From Methanobacteriota archaeon (GTDB lineage: Archaea > Thermoplasmatota > Thermoplasmata > Thermoplasmatales > ARK-15), in contig WSBC01000008.1 in the NCBI GenBank assembly GCA_009758405.1, forward strand, positions 1-64,000: DNA of 64,000 nt, read 5' to 3'. Positions within the stretch are counted from its first letter, which is position 1. Every line of letters begins with the position of its first letter. The notes beneath the pieces are model-generated. The model saw only the letters and a list, made by a program, of their open reading frames with translations, had not been told where the DNA came from and did not search any database. A program made the position numbers and the translations under genes. Below are positions 26,552 to 36,381 of the stretch, piece after piece.

Positions 26552-28049
26552 TCTTTAACTCTGATAAATCCGAAATAAGATATCCCTTTCTTTTTGCAAC
26601 TCTTTCTATTGTTTCTATGAATGACCAGTAAAATGGATAAATTAAATAGTAATAAAGATGCTCGTTGAAATAATTTCTGAGTATTCTTTTTCCCTGCCTT
26701 ACACCATGACTAAGACATAGTTTAAGAAGCTCCTGCTGGGTATCTGTAAGCTCATATGCCCTGTACCAATCCTTGTTCTTTAATATACCCATAGGCACAA
26801 AGAACATGGGCATTATTATTGCCTTAAAATCCCAAAGTCTCTCCACAAGTTCTATTGTCTTTATTACATCCTCCTCTGTTTCCTCAGGAAGACCTACTAT
26901 AAGTGTCATTGCAGGCACAAGCCCCGCATCCTGCATTACACCCGCAGCCTCAACAACAACATCTGGCCAATTCTTTGTTTCAAAGGGCTTTGCCTTATTT
27001 GGCATTATTATTTCTGCCAGTCTTGGTGATCCTGTCTCTATCCCTATCTCTGCCCCCCACCAGTCCTGATCCTTTTTGATTATCTCAGAAACCCTTGTAA
27101 GCATTTTATCATTTTTTTCACCTGCAAGTATTGCTGCAAGGCTGGCATGGCTCCAGGCGATTGTTTTATAGTATTTTTTTGTAAGTTCATGAAGCTTTAT
27201 CAATTTCTCAGTTTTTGGAATATAATCAAGGGATCCATATAATGGAACATCTTCAGCGTGAAGTATCCCCGATCTTACACCTTCTCTATAATTGACCTGA
27301 AGCTCCTTTTCAATCTTTTCATATGGATAAAATCTTAAAGCCCTAAGGGTAACAGAACAGAACTTGCAACCCCTTATACATCCTCTCATTATCTCAATAA
27401 GACCATTAACACTTGCATGTTTAATCTCAGATATCTCCTCTATGGTTGGTGCATCTTTATTGTTCATAACCACAAATCTTGGCAATTCCTCATTGTTAAT
27501 GGCCTTTTTAACAAGGTCTACAACTATTTTTTCACCCTCGCCGTCAACAACAGTATCTATACCCCATTTATCCATGAGATCCTTTCTATAATTCCATTGC
27601 CATGCAGAAGGACCTCCTGCAATTATCTTAATTCCTCTATTTTTTGCCCTTCTCACAGTATCAGATTCCATCAACCTTGCGAAAGATCTTGCATTTAATG
27701 GCTCCTCTTTAAATATTGAGGCAAAGGTAGAGGAGGGGGGACCAAAACCAAAATAATCGTGATGGGATAATAATAGCACCTTAGCATTATCAATATATCT
27801 ATCCAGATAATCCGGATCCACTACAAGGGTGTCAATACCTGAATCCAGAAGTTTTGCCTCTATCTTCCTTATTCCATATGATGCCTGCCATGGAATTCCT
27901 TTTTTGTTCTTCATTTTTGGTGCAAACAAATAAAGCCAGAATTTTTCCGGAAAGAGTACAGGGACACCTGTGGCACCAAACCCCAGGAATTCCTTACCGT
28001 GGTGATTGCTCATCATTGTTCTATCTGTTGTTATAATAACATCGGCCAA
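26520..28049 (-). CDS. Radical SAM protein with N-terminal B12-binding-type domain (candidate tetraether lipid enzyme)
   Basis: A 509-residue protein. An N-terminal Rossmann-like cobalamin-binding-type domain (about 1-190, with IIAGGPSAW and DGEGEKI) is followed by a radical SAM domain whose cluster motif CIRGCKFC lies around residues 222-229 and by GIETGSPRLAEI. The C-terminal part is rich in aromatic residues (EHLYYYLIYPFYW). Archaeal proteins with this layout include GDGT ring synthases (Grs) and tetraether synthase (Tes); membership is my inference from layout and memory of the family. It starts 2 bp after the wHTH regulator gene, so the two form an operon. Confidence 0.75.
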   Translation of the reverse strand: MADVIITTDRTMMSNHHGKEFLGFGATGVPVLFPEKFWLYLFAPKMKNKKGIPWQASYGIRKIEAKLLDSGIDTLVVDPDYLDRYIDNAKVLLLSHHDYFGFGPPSSTFASIFKEEPLNARSFARLMESDTVRRAKNRGIKIIAGGPSAWQWNYRKDLMDKWGIDTVVDGEGEKIVVDLVKKAINNEELPRFVVMNNKDAPTIEEISEIKHASVNGLIEIMRGCIRGCKFCSVTLRALRFYPYEKIEKELQVNYREGVRSGILHAEDVPLYGSLDYIPKTEKLIKLHELTKKYYKTIAWSHASLAAILAGEKNDKMLTRVSEIIKKDQDWWGAEIGIETGSPRLAEIIMPNKAKPFETKNWPDVVVEAAGVMQDAGLVPAMTLIVGLPEETEEDVIKTIELVERLWDFKAIIMPMFFVPMGILKNKDWYRAYELTDTQQELLKLCLSHGVRQGKRILRNYFNEHLYYYLIYPFYWSFIETIERVAKRKGYLISDLSELKINKNKAHPFS

Positions 28050-28051
28050 AT

Positions 28052-28414
28052 TTAATCACCCCTAAAATTACTCAAATGATCCCTAATCCTTTTAAGCTGT
28101 TTTTCAAGTCCATCATCCTCCATTTCATCAATATTTCTTTTTAGCTGTCTTATAAATGACTCGTACATACAGTAAAGAAAATTGCCATTTAATCTATAAA
28201 CAAACCTATGCCTAAATCTGATTCTTTCGAGTATACCCTTTTCGCTTAGTTCTTTTGTTATCTTTGAAATAAGAGATCTGCTTAGACCAATCCTTTTATG
28301 AAGCATGTAAACATCAACGGGTTCCTTATTCTCCATTATATTTTCTATAACAATACAATGTGTATCACTATAACCAAGCATATGTGCTATGTTTTTCCAA
28401 TTTTGTTTTATCAT
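28052..28414 (-). CDS. Winged-helix transcriptional regulator (MarR-like)
   Basis: A 120-residue DNA-binding protein. The wHTH spans about residues 20-75 with recognition-helix segment GLSRSLISKITKELSEKGIL and wing RIRFRHRFVYRL. A C-terminal helix probably dimerises. It is the first gene of an operon with the radical SAM protein. A perfect palindrome lies between its TATA box and start codon, the usual arrangement of an autoregulated repressor. The signal it senses is unknown. Confidence 0.82.
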   Translation of the reverse strand: MIKQNWKNIAHMLGYSDTHCIVIENIMENKEPVDVYMLHKRIGLSRSLISKITKELSEKGILERIRFRHRFVYRLNGNFLYCMYESFIRQLKRNIDEMEDDGLEKQLKRIRDHLSNFRGD

Positions 28415-28419
28415 AACAA

Positions 28420-28443
28420 AACTTCCAATTTTTATTGGAAGTT
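28420..28443 (-). promoter_or_regulatory. Palindromic operator in front of the wHTH/radical SAM operon
   Basis: AACTTCCAAT, TTTT, ATTGGAAGTT: two perfect 10-bp arms around 4 bp. It lies 6 bp upstream of the regulator ATG and over the expected transcription start, about 10 bp after the TATA box. A bound dimer would block initiation. It could instead be a terminator hairpin for rps10, but archaeal terminators rarely use hairpins. Confidence 0.65.
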
Positions 28444-28451
28444 GTATACTC

Positions 28452-28462
28452 TTTTTATATAA
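28452..28462 (-). promoter_or_regulatory. TATA box of the wHTH/radical SAM operon
   Basis: TTTTATATAAA, about 40 bp upstream of the start codon and directly before the palindrome. Expected initiation about 25 bp downstream falls inside the palindrome. Confidence 0.5.
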
Positions 28463-28475
28463 AAATTTTTACATT

Positions 28476-28787
28476 TCAGGATTTTAACTCTATTTCTATA
28501 TGTATACCATCGGGGATCTGTATTCTCATCAGCTGTCTTAATGCCCTTTCATCTGCCTCAATATCTATTAGCCTTTTATGTATTCTCATTTCCCACCTGT
28601 CCCAAGTAGCGCTTCCATCACCGCAGGGGGTTTTCCTTACAGGTACCACCAGCCTTTTTGTAGGTAATGGGACAGGTCCATGGAGTTCTACCCCTGTCCT
28701 TTGTGCGATGTTCTTTATTTCATTACATACCTCTTCTACCTTTTTATAATCATTCCCCGAGAGCAATATTCTTGCTTTATATACCAT
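28476..28787 (-). CDS. rps10: Ribosomal protein S10
   Basis: A 103-residue small-subunit protein. The start is ATG 28787 ([11 protein letters not shown]), preceded by GGTGAT; the track start at 28841 adds 18 residues inside the EF-1 alpha gene. Family motifs are [41 protein letters not shown] and the C-terminal [11 protein letters not shown]. It follows the EF-1 alpha gene by 23 bp, the standard archaeal pairing. Confidence 0.96.
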   Translation of the reverse strand: MVYKARILLSGNDYKKVEEVCNEIKNIAQRTGVELHGPVPLPTKRLVVPVRKTPCGDGSATWDRWEMRIHKRLIDIEADERALRQLMRIQIPDGIHIEIELKS

Positions 28788-28810
28788 TTTATCACCAAAA
28801 TATAAAAAAA

Positions 28811-30082
28811 TTAAGATGTTTTCTTTACAACATCGATGCATAGACCTGCAGCCACAGTAATCCCCATATCTCTCACGGCAAATCTTCCTAGCTGCGGTAT
28901 CTCAGAGGATTTTTCAATTACTAACGGCCTGGTGGGTGTCACCTTTACTATTGCAACATCTCCAGTCCTTATGTAATCAGGTTTTTCTTGCTTGGTTGCA
29001 TTTGTCCTTGGATCAAGTGTCTTAACAATTTCACTGATTGTGCATGCCACCTGTGCGGTATGAACGTGAAATACAGGTGTGTAACCTGGGCTTATCACAG
29101 ATGGATGATTTAGAACAACTATCTGGGCAGTAAATTCCTGTGCAACAGTTGGAGGATTATCCGGCTTTCCGCAAACATCTCCTCTCTTTATATCGTTTTT
29201 TGAAATACCCCTTACATTAAAACCAATGTTATCTCCAGGCTCTGCTCTGGGCAATGGTTGATGATGCATCTCAATGCTCTTCACTTCCCCTGTCTTGTTT
29301 GCTGGCATAAATATAACTGTATCGTTAACATTCAGTACACCAGTTTCAACCCTTCCAACAGGAACTGTTCCTATTCCAGTAATTGAATAAACATCCTGAA
29401 CAGGTATTCTAAGTGGCTTGTCTATTGGCTTTTCTGGAAGCTTTAGCATATCCAGGGCTTCGACTAGTGTAGGACCCTTATACCAGGAAAGATTTGGACT
29501 TGGCTTAACAACATTGTCCCCCACATATCCACTAATCGGAACAAATATTACATCCTTATAGCCAACACTCTTCAAAAGTTTTTCCACCTCTGCCTTAACA
29601 TTGTTATATGCCTCTTGGCTATAGGGTGGTGTTGTTGCATCCATCTTGTTTACAGCAACTACCATTTGTGGTACACCAAGAGCCCTTGCAAGGAATATGT
29701 GTTCCCTCGTCTGTTCCTGTACTCCTTCCTTTGCAGATACCACAAGTATTGCTGCATCAGCCTGAGAAGTACCTGTTATCATATTTTTTACAAAGTCCCT
29801 GTGCCCGGGGGCATCTATTATTGTAATATAATATTTATTTGACTGGAATTCCTTGTGCGCCACATCAATCGTTACTCCTCTTTCCCTTTCTTCCTTTAGC
29901 CTGTCCATTACCCATGCAAACTCAAAGGTTGCCTTTCCCTTTTCAGCCGCCTCTTTCCTATACTGTTCAATAATTCTTGGATCTATTGCCCCAGTATCCA
30001 GTAATAATCTGCCCACAGTAGTCGATTTTCCATGGTCCACGTGACCTATGAAGACCACGTTTAAATGTGGTTTATTTACCAT
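28811..30082 (-). CDS. tuf: Translation elongation factor EF-1 alpha
   Basis: Delivers aminoacyl-tRNA to the ribosome in a GTP complex. G1 GHVDHGKST (residues 13-21), G2 region [11 protein letters not shown]3 DAPGHRDF and G4 NKMD are intact, followed by two beta-barrel domains ending VAAGLCIDV. Length 423 is normal. A GGAGGG ribosome binding site stands before ATG 30082. It is first in the tuf-rps10 operon. No intein is present. Confidence 0.97.
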   Translation of the reverse strand: MVNKPHLNVVFIGHVDHGKSTTVGRLLLDTGAIDPRIIEQYRKEAAEKGKATFEFAWVMDRLKEERERGVTIDVAHKEFQSNKYYITIIDAPGHRDFVKNMITGTSQADAAILVVSAKEGVQEQTREHIFLARALGVPQMVVAVNKMDATTPPYSQEAYNNVKAEVEKLLKSVGYKDVIFVPISGYVGDNVVKPSPNLSWYKGPTLVEALDMLKLPEKPIDKPLRIPVQDVYSITGIGTVPVGRVETGVLNVNDTVIFMPANKTGEVKSIEMHHQPLPRAEPGDNIGFNVRGISKNDIKRGDVCGKPDNPPTVAQEFTAQIVVLNHPSVISPGYTPVFHVHTAQVACTISEIVKTLDPRTNATKQEKPDYIRTGDVAIVKVTPTRPLVIEKSSEIPQLGRFAVRDMGITVAAGLCIDVVKKTS

Positions 30083-30193
30083 TTTTTTCCCTCCAGCAAT
30101 GTATTTAATATTCCAAAAACCCTATAACGACCTTATATTTAATCCTTTGTAAACACCCTTCAATACGCTTATTCATCAAGAAGATTGGTTGTC

Positions 30194-30214
30194 AAAAAAT
30201 GTACCGAAAATTTA
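30194..30214 (+). promoter_or_regulatory. Related GTACC promoter element before the peptide-binding protein gene
   Basis: ATGTACCGAAAATTTAATA resembles the element before the two surface-protein genes (TTGTACCAAAATATTTATAA): the same TGTACC followed by an A-rich step into a TATA-like stretch. Transcription would start near 30235, leaving a leader of about 30 nt. The match is partial. Confidence 0.4.
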
Positions 30215-30264
30215 ATATCTTCTGTTACTTAATATCATATTACCTTCAAAAGAGGTAATGAGTT

Positions 30265-32919
30265 ATGGAGAAAAAAACAAGAAATGCAATAATAGCAATT
30301 ATAGTGGTTTTAGTAGTAGTGGTGGCAGCCTTTGCGGCCATTGTTCTTTGGCCTACAACAACCCCCTCAGTATCTGTAAGTGCTTCCACACAGCTTGCAC
30401 CAGTAGGCACACCAATAACATTTACGGCAATAATACCTTCGAGTATTTCCTCAAGTGTTACCGGTGTGAACTGGAATTTTGGTGATGGAACCACAGGAAA
30501 TGGAACTACAGTAACACATACTTACAACACTCCTGGAAACTATCTTGTATTCTTGAATGTAACTGAAAAAAGCGGTTATTTGAACAACCTTGGTAGCCTA
30601 TTCACTCTCACTATAACTTCACCAACAATAACAAATTCTGTTTATGCAGGGGAAATCACACAACCTGTTCTTACTGTAAACACCACACTTAATCCAAGTG
30701 CACCAATATTTAGTGTAAATGAGAAGGCTTATTTTGTTGGCTCCTATCTGCAGCCACCTACAGAGCCAAACTGGTCTTTGGCCTATTATATATTTAACTT
30801 TGGAGACGGTTCACAGAATGTCTTTCCAGTATACTATAACAACAGTTCAGGAGCATTTTTACCCGTGAATGTAACACATCAATATTCCTCCCCTGGATTT
30901 TACGTATTGAACTTCACCATAGTTACATACAATATAACGGAATTTGAGACGCACATTGTTAATGTTTCAGGGGTATTGCAATATCTTCCTTTAACGTACT
31001 TAAACAGTGTTCTTGCTTCCCCTCAGCATCACGTAATCTCCACCTTGAAAACAATATATGTTTCAACATCAACCCAAAAGGCAAGTGTGCTTAAAGGCCC
31101 AGGAAATGTACCAAACCCGAATGTAATTCAAGTGGTGGAAGTGGTACCTGCAGGTCCTTACTCCTTTGATCCTCAGATAGACTATGAGACAGTTGGTTAT
31201 GAAATAATTGCCAATGTGTATGAAACCTTAATAGCATACAATGGCTCATCAACATCCCAGTTCGTACCAATTGTAGCAAAGGAAGTACCATCTCTTTCCA
31301 ATGGCCTAATTTCACCAGATGGACTTAATTATACTTTTTATATAAGGCCTAATCTAACATTTGCAAATGGAGATCCACTCACAGTATATGACGTGTACAT
31401 GAGCTTTGTTAGGGCACTTCTATTTGTTCAGGGTTCTCCCGGAACAGCCGACTGGATTCTTGCACAGGATCTATTACCAGGGGGTGGTTTCTTACCAGGA
31501 TTATACACTAATGGCACAGCACTCTATCAGAATATAACCAGGGCAATAACATATAACAATCAAACACAGAGCATAACATTCCATCTTTTAAAACCGGATC
31601 CTGCATTCCTTTATTATATTGCCTTTGCCCTCGGCTCAGGAATAGTTGATTATAAATGGCTGGCGGCACACGGAGCAAATATTACAATGACACCCTCAGG
31701 CCTCCTTTATTATACAAGGTTTGGTAATGAAATGAATTATAATAATTACATAAGGTACAATGCAATGGGTTCGGGGCCATATATGATACAAAGCTATCTA
31801 TCAGGGCAATCCATAGTTCTTATACCAAACCCCAATTTCAAGCCAATACCTGGAGTACCAGGATATGATAAGATACCTACTTTAAAGGTATATATACAGT
31901 GGGTAAAGGACTACGAAACAGCCCTTCTAATGATGGAGAGTGGACAATCAGATATTACTACAGGTCTACCAACATCGGATTATCCAACTGTTGCTGCGCT
32001 TCAAGCCCAGGGAAAACAGAACATATATACTTTCCCAACACTAAGTGTATTCTTCTATAATTTTGTATGGAATGTGAACATTAGCCTTATGCAAAAGATA
32101 TATGGTTCACAGTACCATATGCCTTACAATTACTTTGCAAATCCACTCGTAAGAAAGGCATTTGCATATGCATTCAATTACACAAACTACATAGATAACA
32201 TAATTGGGAATAAGATATACCATGCCAACTTTGGCTTCCATTATACGGGAATAATTCCTGAGGGAATGCCAGGTTACATACCTCCAGATAAACTCCAGAA
32301 TGTTCCTGTTTATAATTTAACACTTGCAAAGAAATTTATGATGGAATCTGGTATGTACAATGTTAGTATTAATATACCAATTATAGTCTATGCAAGCGAT
32401 CCTGTTGATTTTGCAGCTGCAAGCATGTGGGCAAGCAATTTATCAAAGATGGATCCAAACATACAGGCAACGCCTATATACCAGCCATTTGCTACAACAA
32501 TAGGTTATATGGTTCCAGGAGAGAATCCAATGCCAATATATCTACTTGGATGGGCTCCAGACTATCCTTATCCTTCAGACTATGTAAATGCAATGTACCT
32601 TGAGAATGGAACATACCCGGGTGCAAATGGATGGAACTATACCAATCTAATGTCCTGGGGCTATAAGCAGGAGGCTCAGGAATGGAAGAATATGACTGAT
32701 CTAATACTGAAGGCAGACAGTACTTCAAACGTAACACTATCCCTTCAATACTTTGATCAGGCAGAACAGATAGCCGTTAACCTAACACTTTATGTATATA
32801 CATATCAGGCGAATGGCTTCTGGTATTATGCACCATGGATCCACGGTGTTGAATGGGAAGAGAACCCAATGATAGGTGGCGGTGGAGACACACTTTACTT
32901 CTACCTAACAAAGGGATAA
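30265..32919 (+). CDS. Oligopeptide ABC transporter substrate-binding protein with N-terminal PKD domains
   Basis: An 884-residue membrane-anchored binding protein. Residues about 6-31 are an N-terminal anchor (IIAIIVVLVVVVAAFAAIVL). Two PKD-like domains follow, with VNWNFGDGTTGN near 67-78 and FNFGDGSQ near 175-182. The solute-binding family 5 domain starts near residue 285 (QVVEVVPAGPYSFDPQIDYE) and runs to the end, with FYIRPNLTFANGDPLTVYDV. Many N-glycosylation sequons indicate an outside position. It heads the operon of two permeases and two ATPases. The PKD part probably holds the binding domain away from the membrane or binds surface partners. Confidence 0.9.
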   Translation: MEKKTRNAIIAIIVVLVVVVAAFAAIVLWPTTTPSVSVSASTQLAPVGTPITFTAIIPSSISSSVTGVNWNFGDGTTGNGTTVTHTYNTPGNYLVFLNVTEKSGYLNNLGSLFTLTITSPTITNSVYAGEITQPVLTVNTTLNPSAPIFSVNEKAYFVGSYLQPPTEPNWSLAYYIFNFGDGSQNVFPVYYNNSSGAFLPVNVTHQYSSPGFYVLNFTIVTYNITEFETHIVNVSGVLQYLPLTYLNSVLASPQHHVISTLKTIYVSTSTQKASVLKGPGNVPNPNVIQVVEVVPAGPYSFDPQIDYETVGYEIIANVYETLIAYNGSSTSQFVPIVAKEVPSLSNGLISPDGLNYTFYIRPNLTFANGDPLTVYDVYMSFVRALLFVQGSPGTADWILAQDLLPGGGFLPGLYTNGTALYQNITRAITYNNQTQSITFHLLKPDPAFLYYIAFALGSGIVDYKWLAAHGANITMTPSGLLYYTRFGNEMNYNNYIRYNAMGSGPYMIQSYLSGQSIVLIPNPNFKPIPGVPGYDKIPTLKVYIQWVKDYETALLMMESGQSDITTGLPTSDYPTVAALQAQGKQNIYTFPTLSVFFYNFVWNVNISLMQKIYGSQYHMPYNYFANPLVRKAFAYAFNYTNYIDNIIGNKIYHANFGFHYTGIIPEGMPGYIPPDKLQNVPVYNLTLAKKFMMESGMYNVSINIPIIVYASDPVDFAAASMWASNLSKMDPNIQATPIYQPFATTIGYMVPGENPMPIYLLGWAPDYPYPSDYVNAMYLENGTYPGANGWNYTNLMSWGYKQEAQEWKNMTDLILKADSTSNVTLSLQYFDQAEQIAVNLTLYVYTYQANGFWYYAPWIHGVEWEENPMIGGGGDTLYFYLTKG

Positions 32920-32997
32920 AACATTTTTTTTATTTTTTTTAATTAAGTATTAAATACATTATTACATTTATAGGTAAAAAAGGAGGCTCAGATTCTA

Positions 32998-34068
32998 ATG
33001 AAGCTTTCCACATACATAATTAGAAGGACTTTAATGTTAATACCAACATTGATTGGTCTGAGCATAATTGTTTTTGCCCTGAGCAGGGCAGGGGGTATAA
33101 ACTTAGTTATATCAGCATATATAAACCCGCACCTCCCCTATCAGTTACAGAGAGAACAGCTCATTAATGAGTTTCATTTAAACGATCCAATTTGGGTACA
33201 ATACTATTATTATATGGTTGGATTGTTCCAAGGAAACTGGGGTTATACAAGGACCCCAATATATACAGGTCCTGTTACAGATGCAATTATGATATTTTTA
33301 CCTAACACCATACAGCTTGCTATAGTAAGTTTTATAATTGCTGTAATTATAGGTATACCTGCAGGACAGGCCTCGGCCGTTAGGAAGGATAGCTTTTTTG
33401 ACCAGCTTACAAGGGTAATAGCATTTGTTGGGATATCATTACCTGTTTTTTGGTTGGCACAAATACTTAGCCTGGCCTTTGCAACAAAGACAATATCACC
33501 CTCCTTTGATATTCTTCCTCTAAGTGGGACTGTTGACCAGGTACTTATTGCAGGTGTTTCGTGGATAAATGCTCAGGGGATATCTAGCCCTACGCACGTG
33601 ATGATGATTGATGCCCTAATACATGGAAACCTGCCAATATTCTTCTCCGCACTGAGGCATGTAATACTCCCGGCAGCTACTCTTGCGTTCACAACAATTG
33701 CTGTAATAATGAGGTATATGAGGGCAAGCATGGTGGAAACACTCAACATGGATTATGTAAAAACGGCCAGGTCTAAGGGTATTCCGGAAAGAATAGTAAT
33801 AAAGGTTCATGCAAGGAGGAATGCACTGATACCTGTTGTAACTGTCCTTGGATTAACTTTTGCAGGATTGCTTGCAGGTGTTGTTGTAATAGAGACTATA
33901 TTTAACTATCCGGGCATGGGGTACTGGACTGTTCAGGCAATGTTAAACTATGATACTGGGGGAATAATGGGCACTACCTTACTTTTTGGCATTATACTTG
34001 TTATTGCAAACTTCATTGTTGACCTTCTTTATGCCTACATAGATCCAAGGATAAGGCTTGGTGAGTGA
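32998..34068 (+). CDS. Oligopeptide ABC transporter permease (DppB-like)
   Basis: The first membrane subunit, 356 residues with about six membrane segments. The N-terminal LSTYIIRRTLMLIPTLIGLS and the ATPase-docking loop DYVKTARSKGIPERIVI (about residue 245-260) identify the DppB/OppB group. An AAGGAGG ribosome binding site stands about 10 nt before ATG 32998. It overlaps the next permease gene by 4 bp (ATGA type). Confidence 0.93.
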   Translation: MKLSTYIIRRTLMLIPTLIGLSIIVFALSRAGGINLVISAYINPHLPYQLQREQLINEFHLNDPIWVQYYYYMVGLFQGNWGYTRTPIYTGPVTDAIMIFLPNTIQLAIVSFIIAVIIGIPAGQASAVRKDSFFDQLTRVIAFVGISLPVFWLAQILSLAFATKTISPSFDILPLSGTVDQVLIAGVSWINAQGISSPTHVMMIDALIHGNLPIFFSALRHVILPAATLAFTTIAVIMRYMRASMVETLNMDYVKTARSKGIPERIVIKVHARRNALIPVVTVLGLTFAGLLAGVVVIETIFNYPGMGYWTVQAMLNYDTGGIMGTTLLFGIILVIANFIVDLLYAYIDPRIRLGE

Positions 34069-34997
34069 ATATGTTTGATAAAATGAGTGATTCCTGGAAA
34101 CCAAGAATTGAAAACTTTAAGATTACAATGAAAATACTTTTAAAGAGTCCTGCATCAGCAATAGGCCTAATAATTGTCCTCGTATATTTCATAATTGCAC
34201 TCCTTGATCAAGTGGACCCGTATATCCTGGGGATCACTACTAACGTAAACACACTAATACCAAACTATGTAAATACAGCACCCCAGCCACCTAGCTGGCT
34301 TACTAATCCATGGGATTTTTCCCTTCCATTCGGTACAACTTACCCTGGGATAAACCTGTATGATGGTATTATTAAGGCAATAAGGATTGATATAGCCTTC
34401 TCCCTATTTGTAGTAGTATCAGGCGCAATTATAGGTATAGTGCTTGGTGTTTTCTCAGCCTTCTATGGTGGATGGTTTGATGAAATAATAATGAGATTAA
34501 CAGACATCTTCTTTAGTATACCCTACCTGGTACTTGTTATAGCACTTGGTGTTTTCCTTGGTAGGTCCCTGGAGATTCTTTCAATTGGATTAATAATATT
34601 ATGGTGGCCAATATATGCAAGGGTAGTAAGGGGACAGGCATTATCAATTAAGGAGCAAACATACGTTGAGGCTGCAAGGGCATCGGGTGTTAAAAATAGC
34701 AGGATAATATTTAGACACATTCTCCCGAATACAATGGCTCCAATATTTGTTCAGTTTTCCTTTGATCTTGCAACCATAGTACTTGCTCTTGCCACCCTTT
34801 ATTTCATAGGCTTTGCACCGTCGAACTCCTGGCTTCCAGAGCTTGGATTTCTTTCAAGCATTGGTTATGAATATGCAATAGTTGGTGATTGGTGGACAAT
34901 AGTTTTTCCAGGTTTTGCACTCATGATATTTGCCCTAGGAATGAACCTTCTTGGGGATGGACTTAGGGATGCTCTAGATCCCAGGTTAAGGAGATGA
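34065..34997 (+). CDS. Oligopeptide ABC transporter permease (DppC-like)
   Basis: The second membrane subunit, 310 residues. It begins with a cytoplasmic segment and the first membrane span IGLIIVLVYFIIALLDQVDP, and carries the docking loop YVEAARASGVKNSRIIFRHI (about 200-220) and the typical end NLLGDGLRDALDPRLRR. Translation is coupled to the upstream permease by overlap. The ATPase gene follows after 4 bp. Confidence 0.93.
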   Translation: MNMFDKMSDSWKPRIENFKITMKILLKSPASAIGLIIVLVYFIIALLDQVDPYILGITTNVNTLIPNYVNTAPQPPSWLTNPWDFSLPFGTTYPGINLYDGIIKAIRIDIAFSLFVVVSGAIIGIVLGVFSAFYGGWFDEIIMRLTDIFFSIPYLVLVIALGVFLGRSLEILSIGLIILWWPIYARVVRGQALSIKEQTYVEAARASGVKNSRIIFRHILPNTMAPIFVQFSFDLATIVLALATLYFIGFAPSNSWLPELGFLSSIGYEYAIVGDWWTIVFPGFALMIFALGMNLLGDGLRDALDPRLRR

Positions 34998-35001
34998 TCC
35001 C

Positions 35002-36369
35002 ATGGAAAAGCAACCTTTATTGATTGTGAGGAATCTTAAAACACACTTTGTTACATGGAAGGGCGTAGTTAAGGCCCTGGATGGAATAGACCTTGAGATA
35101 TATCCTGGGGAAACCCTGGGACTTGTTGGTGAAACTGGCTGCGGGAAATCAGTTACCTCCTATTCCATTATGGGTCTTCTTCCTCCCACACAGGGGACAA
35201 TTGTTGAAGGTAGTATATTTTTCAATGGAATTGAATTAACAAAGAATGTTGGAAAGGATGTAATAATTAAATATAAAGGTAAGAAGGCAAAAATTAAGGT
35301 GAACAGAAGAGCTTACAATAAGACACAGGATTTCCTGAACAAGATAAGAGGAAAGGAAATGAGTATGATCTTTCAGGAGCCAATGACAGCATTGAATCCT
35401 GTTCTTAGCATAGGCTACCAGCTTACTGAGCCTCTTATTCAGCATAAAAAATATGAACTAATGATGAGAATACTGGCCAGGCATACATTAGGGGATAAGG
35501 ATTTTGAAGAGATTAAAAATGCTGTTTTTGGGGAGGAAAAAGAAAGATTAATGGAGCTCTCAAAAGATCCATTAAAATATGCCCTTATAGAACAGATAAA
35601 ATCAATATACTATAGGAAGGATTTAACATCCTTGCAGAAAAATGAGCTCCTAAATGAGCTTAGAAAGAAGAAGGGTATATCAAGGTTCCATCTTAGCGTA
35701 TATAAAAAGATTGTTGAGAGCAAGTATGAGAGCATTTTTTTCAAAATTCCTCTTTTGAGCTCTTATCTTATGAGACCTCTTAGGGAAGAGGCAAATAAAA
35801 AGGCAATTGAACTCCTTAGAATGGTGAACATATATGAACCAGAAAGTCTCCTGAGTGCATATCCTCATGAACTAAGTGGTGGAATGAGACAGAGGGTAAT
35901 GATTGCAATGGCCCTTTCATGCGATCCAAAACTCCTTATAGCGGATGAGCCAACAACCGCCTTAGATGTTACCACGCAGGCTCAAATACTAGATTTAATG
36001 AAGGATTTGAAGGAAAGAACATCCGCATCAATACTATTCATCACACATGATCTAGGGGTGATAGCGGACATGGCTGACAGGATCTCTGTAATGTATGCGG
36101 GAAACGTTGTTGAGAATGGTAATAAGATGCAAATATTCTATAATCCGAAGCATCCATATACTAGGGGTCTTTTAAGATCGGTACCGACTGAGGAGACCAT
36201 GAAATCAAAGCTCCATATAATACCTGGTTCAATACCAAATATGATAGATCCTCCCAAGGGCTGCAAGTTCCATCCAAGGTGTGAATTTGCAATGGATATA
36301 TGCAGCAGGGAAAGGCCACCCATGAAGGAGATAGAGGAGGGCCATTATGTTGCATGCTGGCTTTATTAG
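35002..36369 (+). CDS. Oligopeptide ABC transporter ATPase (DppD-like) with central insertion
   Basis: Walker A GETGCGKS (residues 43-50), signature LSGGMRQR (about 291), Walker [13 protein letters not shown] and the C-terminal peptide-transporter motif [19 protein letters not shown] are intact. At 455 residues it is more than 100 longer than usual DppD proteins. The extra, highly charged helical part lies between the Q-loop ([12 protein letters not shown], about 118) and the signature. Such insertions occur in archaeal oligopeptide ATPases; the role is unknown. It forms the ATPase pair with the next gene. Confidence 0.92.
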   Translation: MEKQPLLIVRNLKTHFVTWKGVVKALDGIDLEIYPGETLGLVGETGCGKSVTSYSIMGLLPPTQGTIVEGSIFFNGIELTKNVGKDVIIKYKGKKAKIKVNRRAYNKTQDFLNKIRGKEMSMIFQEPMTALNPVLSIGYQLTEPLIQHKKYELMMRILARHTLGDKDFEEIKNAVFGEEKERLMELSKDPLKYALIEQIKSIYYRKDLTSLQKNELLNELRKKKGISRFHLSVYKKIVESKYESIFFKIPLLSSYLMRPLREEANKKAIELLRMVNIYEPESLLSAYPHELSGGMRQRVMIAMALSCDPKLLIADEPTTALDVTTQAQILDLMKDLKERTSASILFITHDLGVIADMADRISVMYAGNVVENGNKMQIFYNPKHPYTRGLLRSVPTEETMKSKLHIIPGSIPNMIDPPKGCKFHPRCEFAMDICSRERPPMKEIEEGHYVACWLY

Positions 36370-36381
36370 AGGTGAATCAAA

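Noticed and set aside
28420-28443. Intrinsic terminator of the EF-1 alpha/S10 transcript
   Set aside because: A hairpin is possible, but there is no following T tract on the minus strand, archaeal terminators seldom use hairpins, and the position between TATA box and start codon fits an operator better.
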